64,000 nt of DNA from UBA6168 sp964643005 (lineage in GTDB: Bacteria > Bacteroidota > Bacteroidia > Chitinophagales > Saprospiraceae). Positions within the stretch are counted from its first letter, which is position 1; each line of letters begins with the position of its first letter. Of this stretch, positions 17,949-25,369 are shown piece by piece. Below the pieces are notes generated by a model. The model made no database searches, was not told the DNA's origin, and saw only the letters and a program-made list of their open reading frames with translations. The stretch covers positions 25,028 through 89,027 of the forward strand of contig CAZXQI010000001.1 of assembly GCA_964643005.1 (NCBI GenBank), given 5' to 3'. A program made the translations under genes and the position numbers.

Positions 17949-19001
17949 TCAATCTTCGCTTTCCTCTGTGTCGCCATCCTCGCTGGAAATCTTGACCTGA
18001 GCGGAGCTAATCTTTGCTTTAATCTTTTGCTCGATGTCCAGCGCCACTTCTGGATTGTCCATCAGGAATTGTCTGGCGGCATCACGACCCTGGGCAATTT
18101 TTGCATCGTCGTAACTGTACCAGGCGCCGCTCTTGTTGATGATGTTAAAGTCAACCCCCATATCTACGATCTCGCCCGCTTTTGAAATACCTTCCCCGTA
18201 CATGATGTCGAATTCAGCCGTGCGGAAAGGAGGCGCCACTTTGTTTTTGACAACTTTCACTTTCACGTGGTTGCCGACGATGTTGCCTTCTTTATCTTTC
18301 AATGCCTGCCCCGTTTTGCGAATATCCAAACGGATAGAAGCATAAAACTTAAGGGCGTTGCCGCCGGTGGTCGTTTCCGGATTGCCGAACATGACGCCGA
18401 TTTTCTCGCGCAATTGGTTGATGAAAATGCAGGAGCAGCCCGTTTTGCCAATGGCGGCGGTCAGCTTCCGCATGGCCTGCGACATCAGACGCGCCTGAAG
18501 ACCCATCTTTGAATCGCCCATTTCGCCTTCGATTTCGCTGCGGGGAACTAAGGCGGCCACCGAGTCGATGACAATGATGTCAATGGCGCCGGAGCGGATG
18601 AGGTTCTCCGTGATTTCGAGCGCCTGCTCGCCGTTATCAGGCTGGGAAATCAGCAGGTTTTCAGTGTCAACTCCGAGCGCTTCCGCATAGCTTCTGTCAA
18701 AAGCGTGTTCAGCGTCAATGAAAGCGGCAAAGCCGCCTGATTTTTGACATTCTGCAATGGCGTGGATAGCCAAAGTGGTCTTTCCCGAAGATTCGGGACC
18801 GTAGATTTCGACGATCCTCCCACGCGGAAATCCACCAACTCCAAGCGCAATATCCAATCCTAAGGAGCCTGTGGAAATGGCCTCTATGTCAAGTACCTGT
18901 TTGTCGCCAAGGCGCATGACTGTGCCTTTGCCGAAGGTTTTATCAATGCGATCAATGGCAAGGTTAATCGCCTTTACTTTAGAATCTCTGTCCTGGACCA
19001 T
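17949..19001 (-). CDS. recA: recombinase RecA
   Basis: A 350-residue strand-exchange ATPase for homologous recombination. Walker A is GPESSGKTT (68-76), Walker B is in IDIIVIDSVAALVP, and the loop-2 region includes GVMFGNPETTTGGNALKFYAS. The acidic C-terminal tail (SSEDGDTEESED) is typical. A near-ideal promoter lies 43-72 bp upstream. I saw no SOS (LexA-type) palindrome there, only a pair of A-tract direct repeats, so the mode of damage control, if any, is not visible. Confidence 0.98.
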   Translation of the reverse strand: MVQDRDSKVKAINLAIDRIDKTFGKGTVMRLGDKQVLDIEAISTGSLGLDIALGVGGFPRGRIVEIYGPESSGKTTLAIHAIAECQKSGGFAAFIDAEHAFDRSYAEALGVDTENLLISQPDNGEQALEITENLIRSGAIDIIVIDSVAALVPRSEIEGEMGDSKMGLQARLMSQAMRKLTAAIGKTGCSCIFINQLREKIGVMFGNPETTTGGNALKFYASIRLDIRKTGQALKDKEGNIVGNHVKVKVVKNKVAPPFRTAEFDIMYGEGISKAGEIVDMGVDFNIINKSGAWYSYDDAKIAQGRDAARQFLMDNPEVALDIEQKIKAKISSAQVKISSEDGDTEESED

Positions 19002-19016
19002 ATCTTTTGGTTTGAT

Positions 19017-19066
19017 TTAAAAAAAATTGTTTTAAATATGATGCAAAGTTAAAAAAATTGTTTTAA
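19017..19066. repeat. pair of A-tract direct repeats at the recA promoter
   Basis: TTAAAAAAAATTGTTTTAA begins at 19018 and TTAAAAAAATTGTTTTAA at 19049, about 31-32 bp apart (three helical turns). They differ by one A. The second copy overlaps the -7 box and spacer, and the first covers the leader. Confidence 0.6.
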
Positions 19067-19073
19067 CTGTCAA
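19044..19073 (-). promoter_or_regulatory. recA promoter
   Basis: On the minus strand: TTG at 19073-19071, a 19-bp spacer, then TAACTTTG at 19051-19044. This is the Bacteroidota primary sigma consensus with ideal spacing. The transcript would start near 19037, giving a leader of about 36 nt. Confidence 0.8.
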
Positions 19074-19428
19074 GAAAAATGTTGTAGAAAGGAATTTTTA
19101 TTAAAAAAAAGTTTTCTCTCAATTGGATAAAAAGTGAAGTTGGTTGATACTCAAGACTTTGCCTTTACCGGAATCCTTTTTTAAAATTATTTTTAAAATC
19201 CAGGCTTTTAAAAACAGGCCGGGTTCAATACTAAATTCTTAAAGATTTACGGCTGTACCGGCAAAGTCGAAAGGTAAAACTTCTTTTAGAAACAGGGAAA
19301 CGCCGACGAAGAGAAAATTGATGAAAGCCGGTTCAGAAGAAATTCAGCAGCGATTGGGAGAGAAGAAAATCTTCGGAAGCCTTAGGACGAGGAAATAGCG
19401 TTGACTTAAGCTATAGGTATTGGAAATT
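19074..19428. other. gene-free stretch upstream of recA
   Basis: About 350 bp with no convincing ORF. It contains two TTTTTAAAAT direct repeats near 19180-19200, and GACTTTGCC (19155) is repeated in inverted form at 19260-19268. Neither has a clear role. Confidence 0.4.
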
Positions 19429-19466
19429 ATAAAATAAAAAAGCCCTTACCGGGTTAGGAAAGGGCC
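19429..19466 (-). terminator. intrinsic terminator of the 78-residue gene
   Basis: On the minus strand, GCCCTTTCC pairs with GGTAAGGGC (one A-A mismatch) and is followed by TTTTTTATTTT. It lies 22 bp after the stop codon. Confidence 0.8.
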
Positions 19467-19488
19467 AGAGTCATTTTGCCACAGTTGC

Positions 19489-19725
19489 TTAGTGCATTGG
19501 ATTGAGTGCAGTTTGCTCGCTGTAGCTCAAAAGGTTTTTCAGAGTAGCCGGTTTTGGGTTGAATTTAGCCTTTGGAAACTGGAGGTAACTGTTGTACAGT
19601 AGTTCGTATTCCTCCATCAACAATGAATCTTCATTTAAGGCCTCGCCGATTTCTATGGTTCTGCCCGGCGAGGTTTCTCTGTAGATAAATTGGATCAAAT
19701 CAAGTTGTGTAAGGTGTTTTTTCAT
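19489..19725 (-). CDS. small acidic helical protein
   Basis: A 78-residue soluble protein of unknown function. A helical segment (LTQLDLIQFIYRETSPGRTI) is followed by an acidic one (EALNEDSLLMEEYELLYNSY) and a tail with proline and lysine. The pattern recalls the N-terminal helices of small Bacteroidota anti-sigma-like proteins (TxxxLxxFIYxExxxxxxxxIEEAL...), but there is no membrane segment and no zinc Cys/His set. It has its own terminator and a gene-free region upstream, so it is probably a monocistronic, expressed gene. The anti-sigma-like comparison is inference. Confidence 0.7.
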   Translation of the reverse strand: MKKHLTQLDLIQFIYRETSPGRTIEIGEALNEDSLLMEEYELLYNSYLQFPKAKFNPKPATLKNLLSYSEQTALNPMH

Positions 19726-20186
19726 GTAAAGAAATTTAGGTCAGTTATTGTATCGCTGTCAATCGCTTACTTTACTTAACTTTCTCCCTGTTAAAATTAT
19801 TGCTTTGAGGTAAAATTTTTCTATTTGCCCAGATAAACAGAGGCTTTAGGGAGGTATTTTCCAAAGCTTTTGAAGCTGCCGCACCGGCCTTCTTCGCCTA
19901 AGATTTTGCCGTTCAACCAATTAACATTTGTTGATAAACCATGTGGAAAATATGTGGAAAAAAACACAGGCATTGGGATTGTTTATCCCTTAGCCTGAGC
20001 CTATCTTTGTTTACCGCTATTTTCAAAAAAATGTTTTTCAAAAATATTGGAACGTCAATATTTTATTTTGAAATAAAAAATTATACTTGTAATTTTTTAA
20101 GATTACTTTTTTTAAATACTTGATAAAATGGACTTTAAATTAGATTTAGGGAGGCTTTACAACTTCCTTTTTTCTTAAAAATTTTA

Positions 20187-20201
20187 CAGGTATAATACCT
20201 G
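20187..20201. promoter_or_regulatory. 15-bp palindrome, operator-like
   Basis: CAGGTAT-A-ATACCTG is a perfect 7-bp inverted repeat with one central base, the shape of a dimeric regulator site. No gene is adjacent, the nearest convincing start on the plus strand being more than 1.2 kb away. Confidence 0.45.
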
Positions 20202-20553
20202 GTTTTGGGAAGAGGAGAAACGAGGCATGACAGGTATCTGTGTCAGGGGATTCATCGAAAAGCAAACTATGATAAAGGCTTTGCTACCATCCGCCGAGAT
20301 CTGCAACGATTAATTGTTTTTACAACTTCATCAGAGCATTGAGGTGAAATGGAGGATACCGTCTGAAACGAACTGGTTTCTACCCTTTCCTAAAACCTGG
20401 GAACTCAACTCTTTTCAAAATCTTTGACTTACAGCGAATCAGGCGTAAATGCAACGATCCTGCCGGAGCATTTGCCAGCTTCAGACGACGCTGGCTGCTT
20501 CCGTACAGTCCGGAAAAATGATGAAAACGGTTCAGCCGCTTGCGCTCCACCTC

Positions 20554-20633
20554 GGTGGAAAGAACTTCACAGACAATTGTCGCAAGATAGCTTTGTGAAA
20601 ATAAACGCGAGTAGCCGAAGAATCATCCGCAGC
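20554..20633 (+). pseudogene. possible LytTR-domain remnant
   Basis: One frame encodes KELHRQLSQDSFVKINASSR. That resembles the LytTR DNA-binding domain segment in which a helix LKELEEQLPxDxF is followed by VRIHRSYIVN. The flanking frame does not continue the domain, and about 290 bp upstream an ATG reads MIKALLPSAEI before a stop, reminiscent of a response-regulator N-terminus. If real, this is a heavily deleted response-regulator gene. The match is short and could be chance. Confidence 0.25.
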
Positions 20634-21258
20634 CGGTTAGTCTGAGCGAGTATTCGGAGGATTTTCTTCAACTGCCCTTTTCGCCTTGGCGCAATGGGCA
20701 GGAGAAGATTGGCATCCTTTAGAGGCGCCTGAGTTCGTAAGGATTGCCGTTTGCTCATGCCGCATTAGCCGGTATGCAATGCGCGCTGTACCTCGGATGA
20801 ATTCTGCGCCACAGATTTTCCTGAGCAATTTGCTGCGGCAAAAAGTTCGAAAAAACTGAATGCGCTGCATCCTGCCCGACTTGTTTCCGCAAGGTACAGG
20901 TCGTGAGAAGTCAACATCAAGGTCTCTATCCGCTGCTGTTAAGGCAAACATCAGAGAAGAATTGAACCTGGCTCTTGTTTTTTTTCTTTGATCTCTTGTC
21001 ATCTCATCGAAAGAAAACTGCCCTCGGCCAGGAGGCTTTGACTGGAGGGAAAAGGCGGCCGGCGCATTGCGCTGCGCTCAAAGCGAACTACCGGCCTTCT
21101 GTAACATTTCGCCGACCGGCGTCTCCTACGGCGCAGGTTATTTTGAGTGAGACAGGAGGAAAACAGAACGCTGCCTGCTCCTAAAGGTAAAGGCTAAAAA
21201 GCCCTTGTCGGCAAATACTCCGGTATCCGTCAGGAAGCCTGAGAACGACGATGAGGCA

Positions 21259-21276
21259 GGCATCAGCCTTGATGCC
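21259..21276 (+). other. hairpin in the leader of the CDF gene
   Basis: GGCATCA-GCCT-TGATGCC is a perfect 7-bp stem with a tetraloop, 31 bp before the terminator at 21307-21355. Together they could form a structured leader. Confidence 0.5.
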
Positions 21277-21306
21277 CCAGCCGACGACCGGCCATCCTGT
21301 CGCGGC

Positions 21307-21355
21307 AAAGGAAAAAGGGGTCGGCGCGTCAGTTGCTGGTCCCTTTTCCTTTTTA
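21307..21355 (+). terminator. terminator or attenuator 57 bp before the CDF gene
   Basis: AAAGGAAAAAGGG pairs with CCCTTTTCCTTT (about 12 bp, one bulged A) around a 20-nt loop, followed by TTTTT. No gene ends here. Its place between a structured stretch and the start of a metal efflux gene is that of a transcription attenuator. Confidence 0.6.
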
Positions 21356-21411
21356 TAGTTTTGCCAGCCTGCGTATTCTTTGCGTCCTTTGCAGCTTAAT
21401 TGACTGGAAGA

Positions 21412-22290
21412 ATGACGGCAGAAGAAACAGCAATCCGCACCACCTATTTTAGCATCATTGGAAATTTCCTCTTAGCTCTGATAAAAGGACTGGCCGGCGT
21501 ATTTGGCAACTCCTATGCGCTCATTGCGGACGCTATCGAATCTACCACTGATATTTTCTCTTCCTTCTTAGTTTTCCTCGGGCTTAAATACGCCAACAAG
21601 CCCCCTGACAAAAACCACCCTTACGGACATGGACGGATCGAACCCTTAGTCACTTTTATGGTCGTGGGCTTCCTGATTACTTCGGCTACCATTATTGGCT
21701 ATGAAAGCATCCGGCATATTGGAACCCCGCACGAGTTGCCCCAAAGCTGGACCCTGTACATTCTGGGCGCCATCATTATCTGGAAGGAGATTTCTTACAG
21801 AGTGGTCATTAAAAAAAGCAGGGAGACGAATAGCTCTTCGCTCAGGGCGGACGCCTGGCACCACCGCAGCGATGCCATCACCTCCATTGCGGCTTTTATT
21901 GGGATTTCGATAGCGCTGATTTTGGGCGAAGGCTATGAAGGAGCGGACGACTGGGCTGCGCTCTTTGCCTCCGGATTTATTCTCTACAACAGCTACCGGA
22001 TTTTCCGACCGGCTTTGGGCGAGATCATGGAGGAGCACGTTTACGATGATTTAGTCGCCGACATCCGACGGATTTCTATGACGGTAAGCGGCGTAGTTGA
22101 CACCGAGAAATGCCTCGTGCGCAAATCCGGATTGAAGTTTTACATAGACCTGCACATCGCCGTTAACGCCGGGCTTACCGTCAGACAGGGGCACGATATA
22201 GCGCATAAATTAAAGGACACCCTGTTGCGGGAGATTCCTCAATTGGGCAACGTCCTCATCCATGTGGAGCCGGACGAGTACGAGGACTGA
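21412..22290 (+). CDS. cation diffusion facilitator (CDF) efflux transporter
   Basis: A 292-residue inner-membrane antiporter of the CDF/ZnT family, exporting divalent metal such as Zn, Co, Fe or Mn in exchange for protons. Six membrane segments fill residues 12-205. The transport site is formed by IADAIESTTD in the second segment and HHRSDAITS in the fifth. The loop HPYGHGR after the third is typical. A cytoplasmic ferredoxin-like domain follows (KFYIDLHIAVNAGLT, HDIAHKLKD). The ATG at 21412 is preferred over a TTG 12 bp upstream; GGAAG stands immediately before it. Metal specificity cannot be told. Confidence 0.93.
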   Translation: MTAEETAIRTTYFSIIGNFLLALIKGLAGVFGNSYALIADAIESTTDIFSSFLVFLGLKYANKPPDKNHPYGHGRIEPLVTFMVVGFLITSATIIGYESIRHIGTPHELPQSWTLYILGAIIIWKEISYRVVIKKSRETNSSSLRADAWHHRSDAITSIAAFIGISIALILGEGYEGADDWAALFASGFILYNSYRIFRPALGEIMEEHVYDDLVADIRRISMTVSGVVDTEKCLVRKSGLKFYIDLHIAVNAGLTVRQGHDIAHKLKDTLLREIPQLGNVLIHVEPDEYED

Positions 22291-22758
22291 ATAATCGGAC
22301 TGCCGAAATTGGAATCAACGACCTTCCCGCCTGCCCTTTGATTGGACGGGAGAACGATGAGAACCCGGAGACCCTTTTTTCTTCCCTCTCCCCTTTATTT
22401 TTTTTGAAAAAAATGGAAAACGGGTGGAGTGCATTTTTCAAAAAAAACTGTGCCTTCTTCCCAATACTTCGTCTTCCGCAATCTTCTTTGCCGGCCTTTC
22501 CCACGCAGCAACTCATTTCTTTTTCGCTTTAACTGGCACAAAAGGCCGGAATTATCGTAAGCCAGAATTTAGAGGCTAAAGCTGAGTTTCATTTTTCTGC
22601 CTAAAATGGACGGAAGCGTAGAAATGTTTCGGCGCCTTCCCACTCCCTTAGCTTCTATTTATTTTTGATTTTTTAAAAAAATATAGACGGCATTCCAGGA
22701 CGATCCTGATAAATTATACATATTGGCTCACTCATTTTTCAAAAAAATTAAAATACCC
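22291..22758. other. gene-free stretch with T/A tracts
   Basis: About 470 bp between two plus-strand genes. It holds T8-G-A7 (22398-22413) and T5-C-A8 (22434-22448) as an inverted pair, and T6A7 at 22669-22681. No ORF looks real, and I see no TAnnTTTG box. Confidence 0.5.
22398..22448. repeat. inverted pair of T-tract/A-tract elements
   Basis: TTTTTTTTGAAAAAAATG and CATTTTTCAAAAAAAA face each other 18 bp apart, so the whole 51 bp can fold into one long AT-only stem. Similar single elements recur between other genes of the window. Confidence 0.55.
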
Positions 22759-25209
22759 ATGCGCCTGAAATTTTCATCGCTTCTCTCCTTTCTTTTTATT
22801 TTTCAAAGCCTTGCGATTATCGCCCAGGAAAAGTGGACGCCGGCACGTTTGACCCTGACCACTCCCTGGACGAGTGCGGTATCGCCTGAGAAGACCCTGC
22901 CGGAATATCCACGACCTCAGATGACCAGACCGGAATGGCGGAGCCTGAATGGACTTTGGGACTTTTCTCTCTACGACACGGAGACGAAGAAAATACTGAA
23001 ACAGAGTAAAATTTTGGTTCCATATCCCGTCGAGTCGGCCCTTTCCGGCGTCGGTATGAGGGTGGAACCAAACTTCGTCATGGAGTATCATCGCGAAATC
23101 GTCATTCCTGAAAAATGGAAAGACCGGCGGATCCTCCTGCATTTTGGCGCTGTTGACTGGGCCGCCGAAGTAAGCGTTAACGGCAAGAAGGCAGGGGAAC
23201 ACGAAGGCGGGTACGATCCTTTTAGCGTTGACATAACGGACTACCTGATCGGCGCCGGAGCGCAGGATATCAGCGTCCGGGTTACCGACCCCACTGACGC
23301 CGGCGGACAGGCTGTTGGGAAGCAACGTCTCAGGCCTCACGGCATCTGGTACACTGCCGCCAGCGGTATCTGGCAGAGCGTCTGGATGGAGCCTGTGTCC
23401 TCCGCCTACATTAGTTCTTATCGCGTCGAGCCGGACGTGGACGGGGGTCGCATTATTGCGAGGGTAGAGACAGTAGGCGCCATGAAGGGTCTGAAAATCA
23501 TGGCCAGCATCCAGCAGGAGGGCGCTAAACTCTCCCATGCTTTTGGTAGAGCCGGCGCCCCGCTGTTACTCGCTGTCAACGACGTTCGCCTGTGGTCGCC
23601 CGAAGACCCCTACCTCTACGGCTTAGAAATCAGCATTCAGGATGCCGCCGGAAAAGTGTTGGACAAGGTGGATGGTTATTTTGGAATGCGCAAAATCTCA
23701 TTGGGCAAAGATGAAAATGGCTTTACCCGCCTGATGCTGAACAACCAAGCCTACTTCCAATTGGGCGTCCTCGACCAGGGTTTTTGGCCCGATGGTCTCT
23801 ACACGGCGCCCTCTGAGGCGGCGATGATTTTTGACTTAGAAAGTATGAAGGCTATGGGCTTCAACATGATTCGCAAGCACGTGAAGGTAGAGCCGGAGCG
23901 CTGGTACTACCTCTGCGACAAAATGGGGCTCCTCGTCTGGCAGGATATGCCCAACGCCGCTAATGTCTCTGCGGAGGATAGGCAGCAATTTCGCTGGGAA
24001 CTAAAAGCCCTGGTGGACGCCCGCTTCAATCATCCTTCTATTGTTATCTGGACGCCTTTCAACGAGGGTTGGGGTCAACACGACACGGAGTTCTACGTCG
24101 AGAAGTTGAAAGAATGGGATCCTACCCGTCTGGTAATCAATGCCTCCGGTTGGACGGACGAGGGCGTCGGCGATGTGACAGACGTTCACGACTACCCAGG
24201 CCCGTCGGCGCCGAATCCCGAAGAAGCCCGCGCTTCTGTGCTCGGTGAATTTGGCGGACTCGGGCTGAATGTGCGAGGGCATCAATGGGCGGACGGGGGC
24301 TGGGGATATCAGCTCATCTCTTCTCCGGAAGTTCTTTTGGAAAGATACGAAGATATCTATCGTGAGCTACTGCCCTTAGAAGCTAGGGCAGGGTTGAGCG
24401 CCGCCGTGTATACGCAGCTATCAGATATCGAAACGGAGAACAATGGCCTGATTACCTACGACCGAAGATTGATCAAAATGGACACGGCGCTGGTTCGGCT
24501 GGCTCATGCCGGATACCTGCCGCCTAAGCCTACTAACCAGGCTCTTATTTTTGATAAAAAAATTAGCGTCCCTCTTTCCTGCATACGACCGGGCGCCCGC
24601 ATCCAGTATGCCATCGAGGAAAAAGGCTCCGAACCGGTTTGGAAGGATTACACTGAGCCGCTTTTGTTTAAAAAAGCCGCCTCCATTCTCTGCCGTGCAA
24701 AATGGGACGACGGCGCCGAAAGTCGGACGCAGCGCTATGCTATCGCGAAAGTTAAGCCCCTGAGCGCTTCAAAGGCGCCCAAAAATGCCATGCCCGGTTT
24801 GTCGGTAAAACTTTACGACGGGTCCTGGGATAAGCTGCCGGACTTCTCCGCCCTGAGTCCTTCCGTCATGGCGTCTGTTGCGGAGCCTACCGTAGATGGC
24901 CTGGGTAAGCAGGAGGATTTTGCGGCGCTTTATGAAGCCTGGATTGAAATACCAAAAACGGGAGTTTATACTTTTTACCTCAGCTCTGACGACGGCTCGC
25001 GACTATCCGTTTCCGGCCGCAAACTCATCGAGGACGACGGCATTCACGGAATAAGGAAACTCAAGGCAGGCGCGGTTTTAACAAAAGGCCGCCATCCTAT
25101 CCGATTGGAATATTTCCAGAAAAAAGGAGGATTGGGTTTGGAACTTCAGATAGTTGGCGAAACGGGCGAAGCTGTTTCCCCTAAATGGGTGCATATAGCG
25201 GAGAAATAA
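22759..25209 (+). CDS. secreted glycoside hydrolase family 2 enzyme with PA14 domain
   Basis: An 816-residue exported exo-glycosidase of the beta-galactosidase/beta-glucuronidase superfamily. The ATG at 22759 begins the signal peptide (MRLKFSSLLSFLFIFQSLAIIAQ); the frame also extends 12 codons upstream to a TTG. A sugar-binding jelly-roll domain, an Ig-like domain and a TIM barrel follow. The acid/base Glu is in PFNEGWGQ (Glu436) and the nucleophile in VLGEFGG (Glu497). Residues about 690-816 are a PA14 domain (YEAWIEIPKTGVYTFYLSSD, DGSRLSVSGRKLI), which usually binds carbohydrate. No SusC/D pair or other glycosidase is nearby, so it is not in a typical polysaccharide locus. A 20-bp terminator follows. 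Confidence 0.93.
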   Translation: MRLKFSSLLSFLFIFQSLAIIAQEKWTPARLTLTTPWTSAVSPEKTLPEYPRPQMTRPEWRSLNGLWDFSLYDTETKKILKQSKILVPYPVESALSGVGMRVEPNFVMEYHREIVIPEKWKDRRILLHFGAVDWAAEVSVNGKKAGEHEGGYDPFSVDITDYLIGAGAQDISVRVTDPTDAGGQAVGKQRLRPHGIWYTAASGIWQSVWMEPVSSAYISSYRVEPDVDGGRIIARVETVGAMKGLKIMASIQQEGAKLSHAFGRAGAPLLLAVNDVRLWSPEDPYLYGLEISIQDAAGKVLDKVDGYFGMRKISLGKDENGFTRLMLNNQAYFQLGVLDQGFWPDGLYTAPSEAAMIFDLESMKAMGFNMIRKHVKVEPERWYYLCDKMGLLVWQDMPNAANVSAEDRQQFRWELKALVDARFNHPSIVIWTPFNEGWGQHDTEFYVEKLKEWDPTRLVINASGWTDEGVGDVTDVHDYPGPSAPNPEEARASVLGEFGGLGLNVRGHQWADGGWGYQLISSPEVLLERYEDIYRELLPLEARAGLSAAVYTQLSDIETENNGLITYDRRLIKMDTALVRLAHAGYLPPKPTNQALIFDKKISVPLSCIRPGARIQYAIEEKGSEPVWKDYTEPLLFKKAASILCRAKWDDGAESRTQRYAIAKVKPLSASKAPKNAMPGLSVKLYDGSWDKLPDFSALSPSVMASVAEPTVDGLGKQEDFAALYEAWIEIPKTGVYTFYLSSDDGSRLSVSGRKLIEDDGIHGIRKLKAGAVLTKGRHPIRLEYFQKKGGLGLELQIVGETGEAVSPKWVHIAEK

Positions 25210-25258
25210 ATGGACGCTTTCCGAAGCAGACCGACCCGTAGTGGTTTGCAATGTGGAT

Positions 25259-25308
25259 TTCTTTCGGGGCGACTTTCTGGCAGAGAAAGTCGCCCCGAAA
25301 GAATTTTT
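25259..25308 (+). terminator. 20-bp perfect-stem terminator of the GH2 gene
   Basis: The 20 bases at 25259-25278 pair perfectly with 25284-25303 around the loop GGCAG, and TTTTT follows. The stem core is GGGGCGAC/GTCGCCCC. Confidence 0.9.
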
Positions 25309-25369
25309 ACAAAGAGAATTTCTAAAGAATTCCACCGAACTAGCTAAAGAAAAATTTTCTGACAAAATC

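Larger units (their letters stand above)
19726..21411. other. 1.7-kb region without a convincing gene
   Basis: The left 700 bp are AT-rich; the right 900 bp are noticeably richer in GC but broken into short ORFs on both strands that overlap and resemble nothing I know. It holds a perfect 15-bp palindrome (20187-20201), a short LytTR-like peptide (about 20554-20633), a 7-bp hairpin (21259-21276) and a terminator (21307-21355). I find no tRNA, tmRNA, RNase P RNA or SRP RNA signature. Decayed coding sequence, an unrecognised RNA, or both are possible. Confidence 0.5.

Noticed and set aside
20424..21399. Five short ORFs on both strands (72-121 codons) in the gene-free region
   Set aside because: They overlap one another, have unusual Arg/Cys-rich composition and no signal, domain or promoter; none continues a known family.
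19726..21400. Possible RNase P RNA, tmRNA, 6S or SRP RNA in the gene-free region
   Set aside because: I looked for the conserved RNase P core, the tmRNA ends and an SRP apical loop and saw none of them.
22759..25209. Polysaccharide utilisation locus around the GH2 enzyme
   Set aside because: No SusC/SusD pair, sensor regulator or second glycosidase is within 10 kb on either side.
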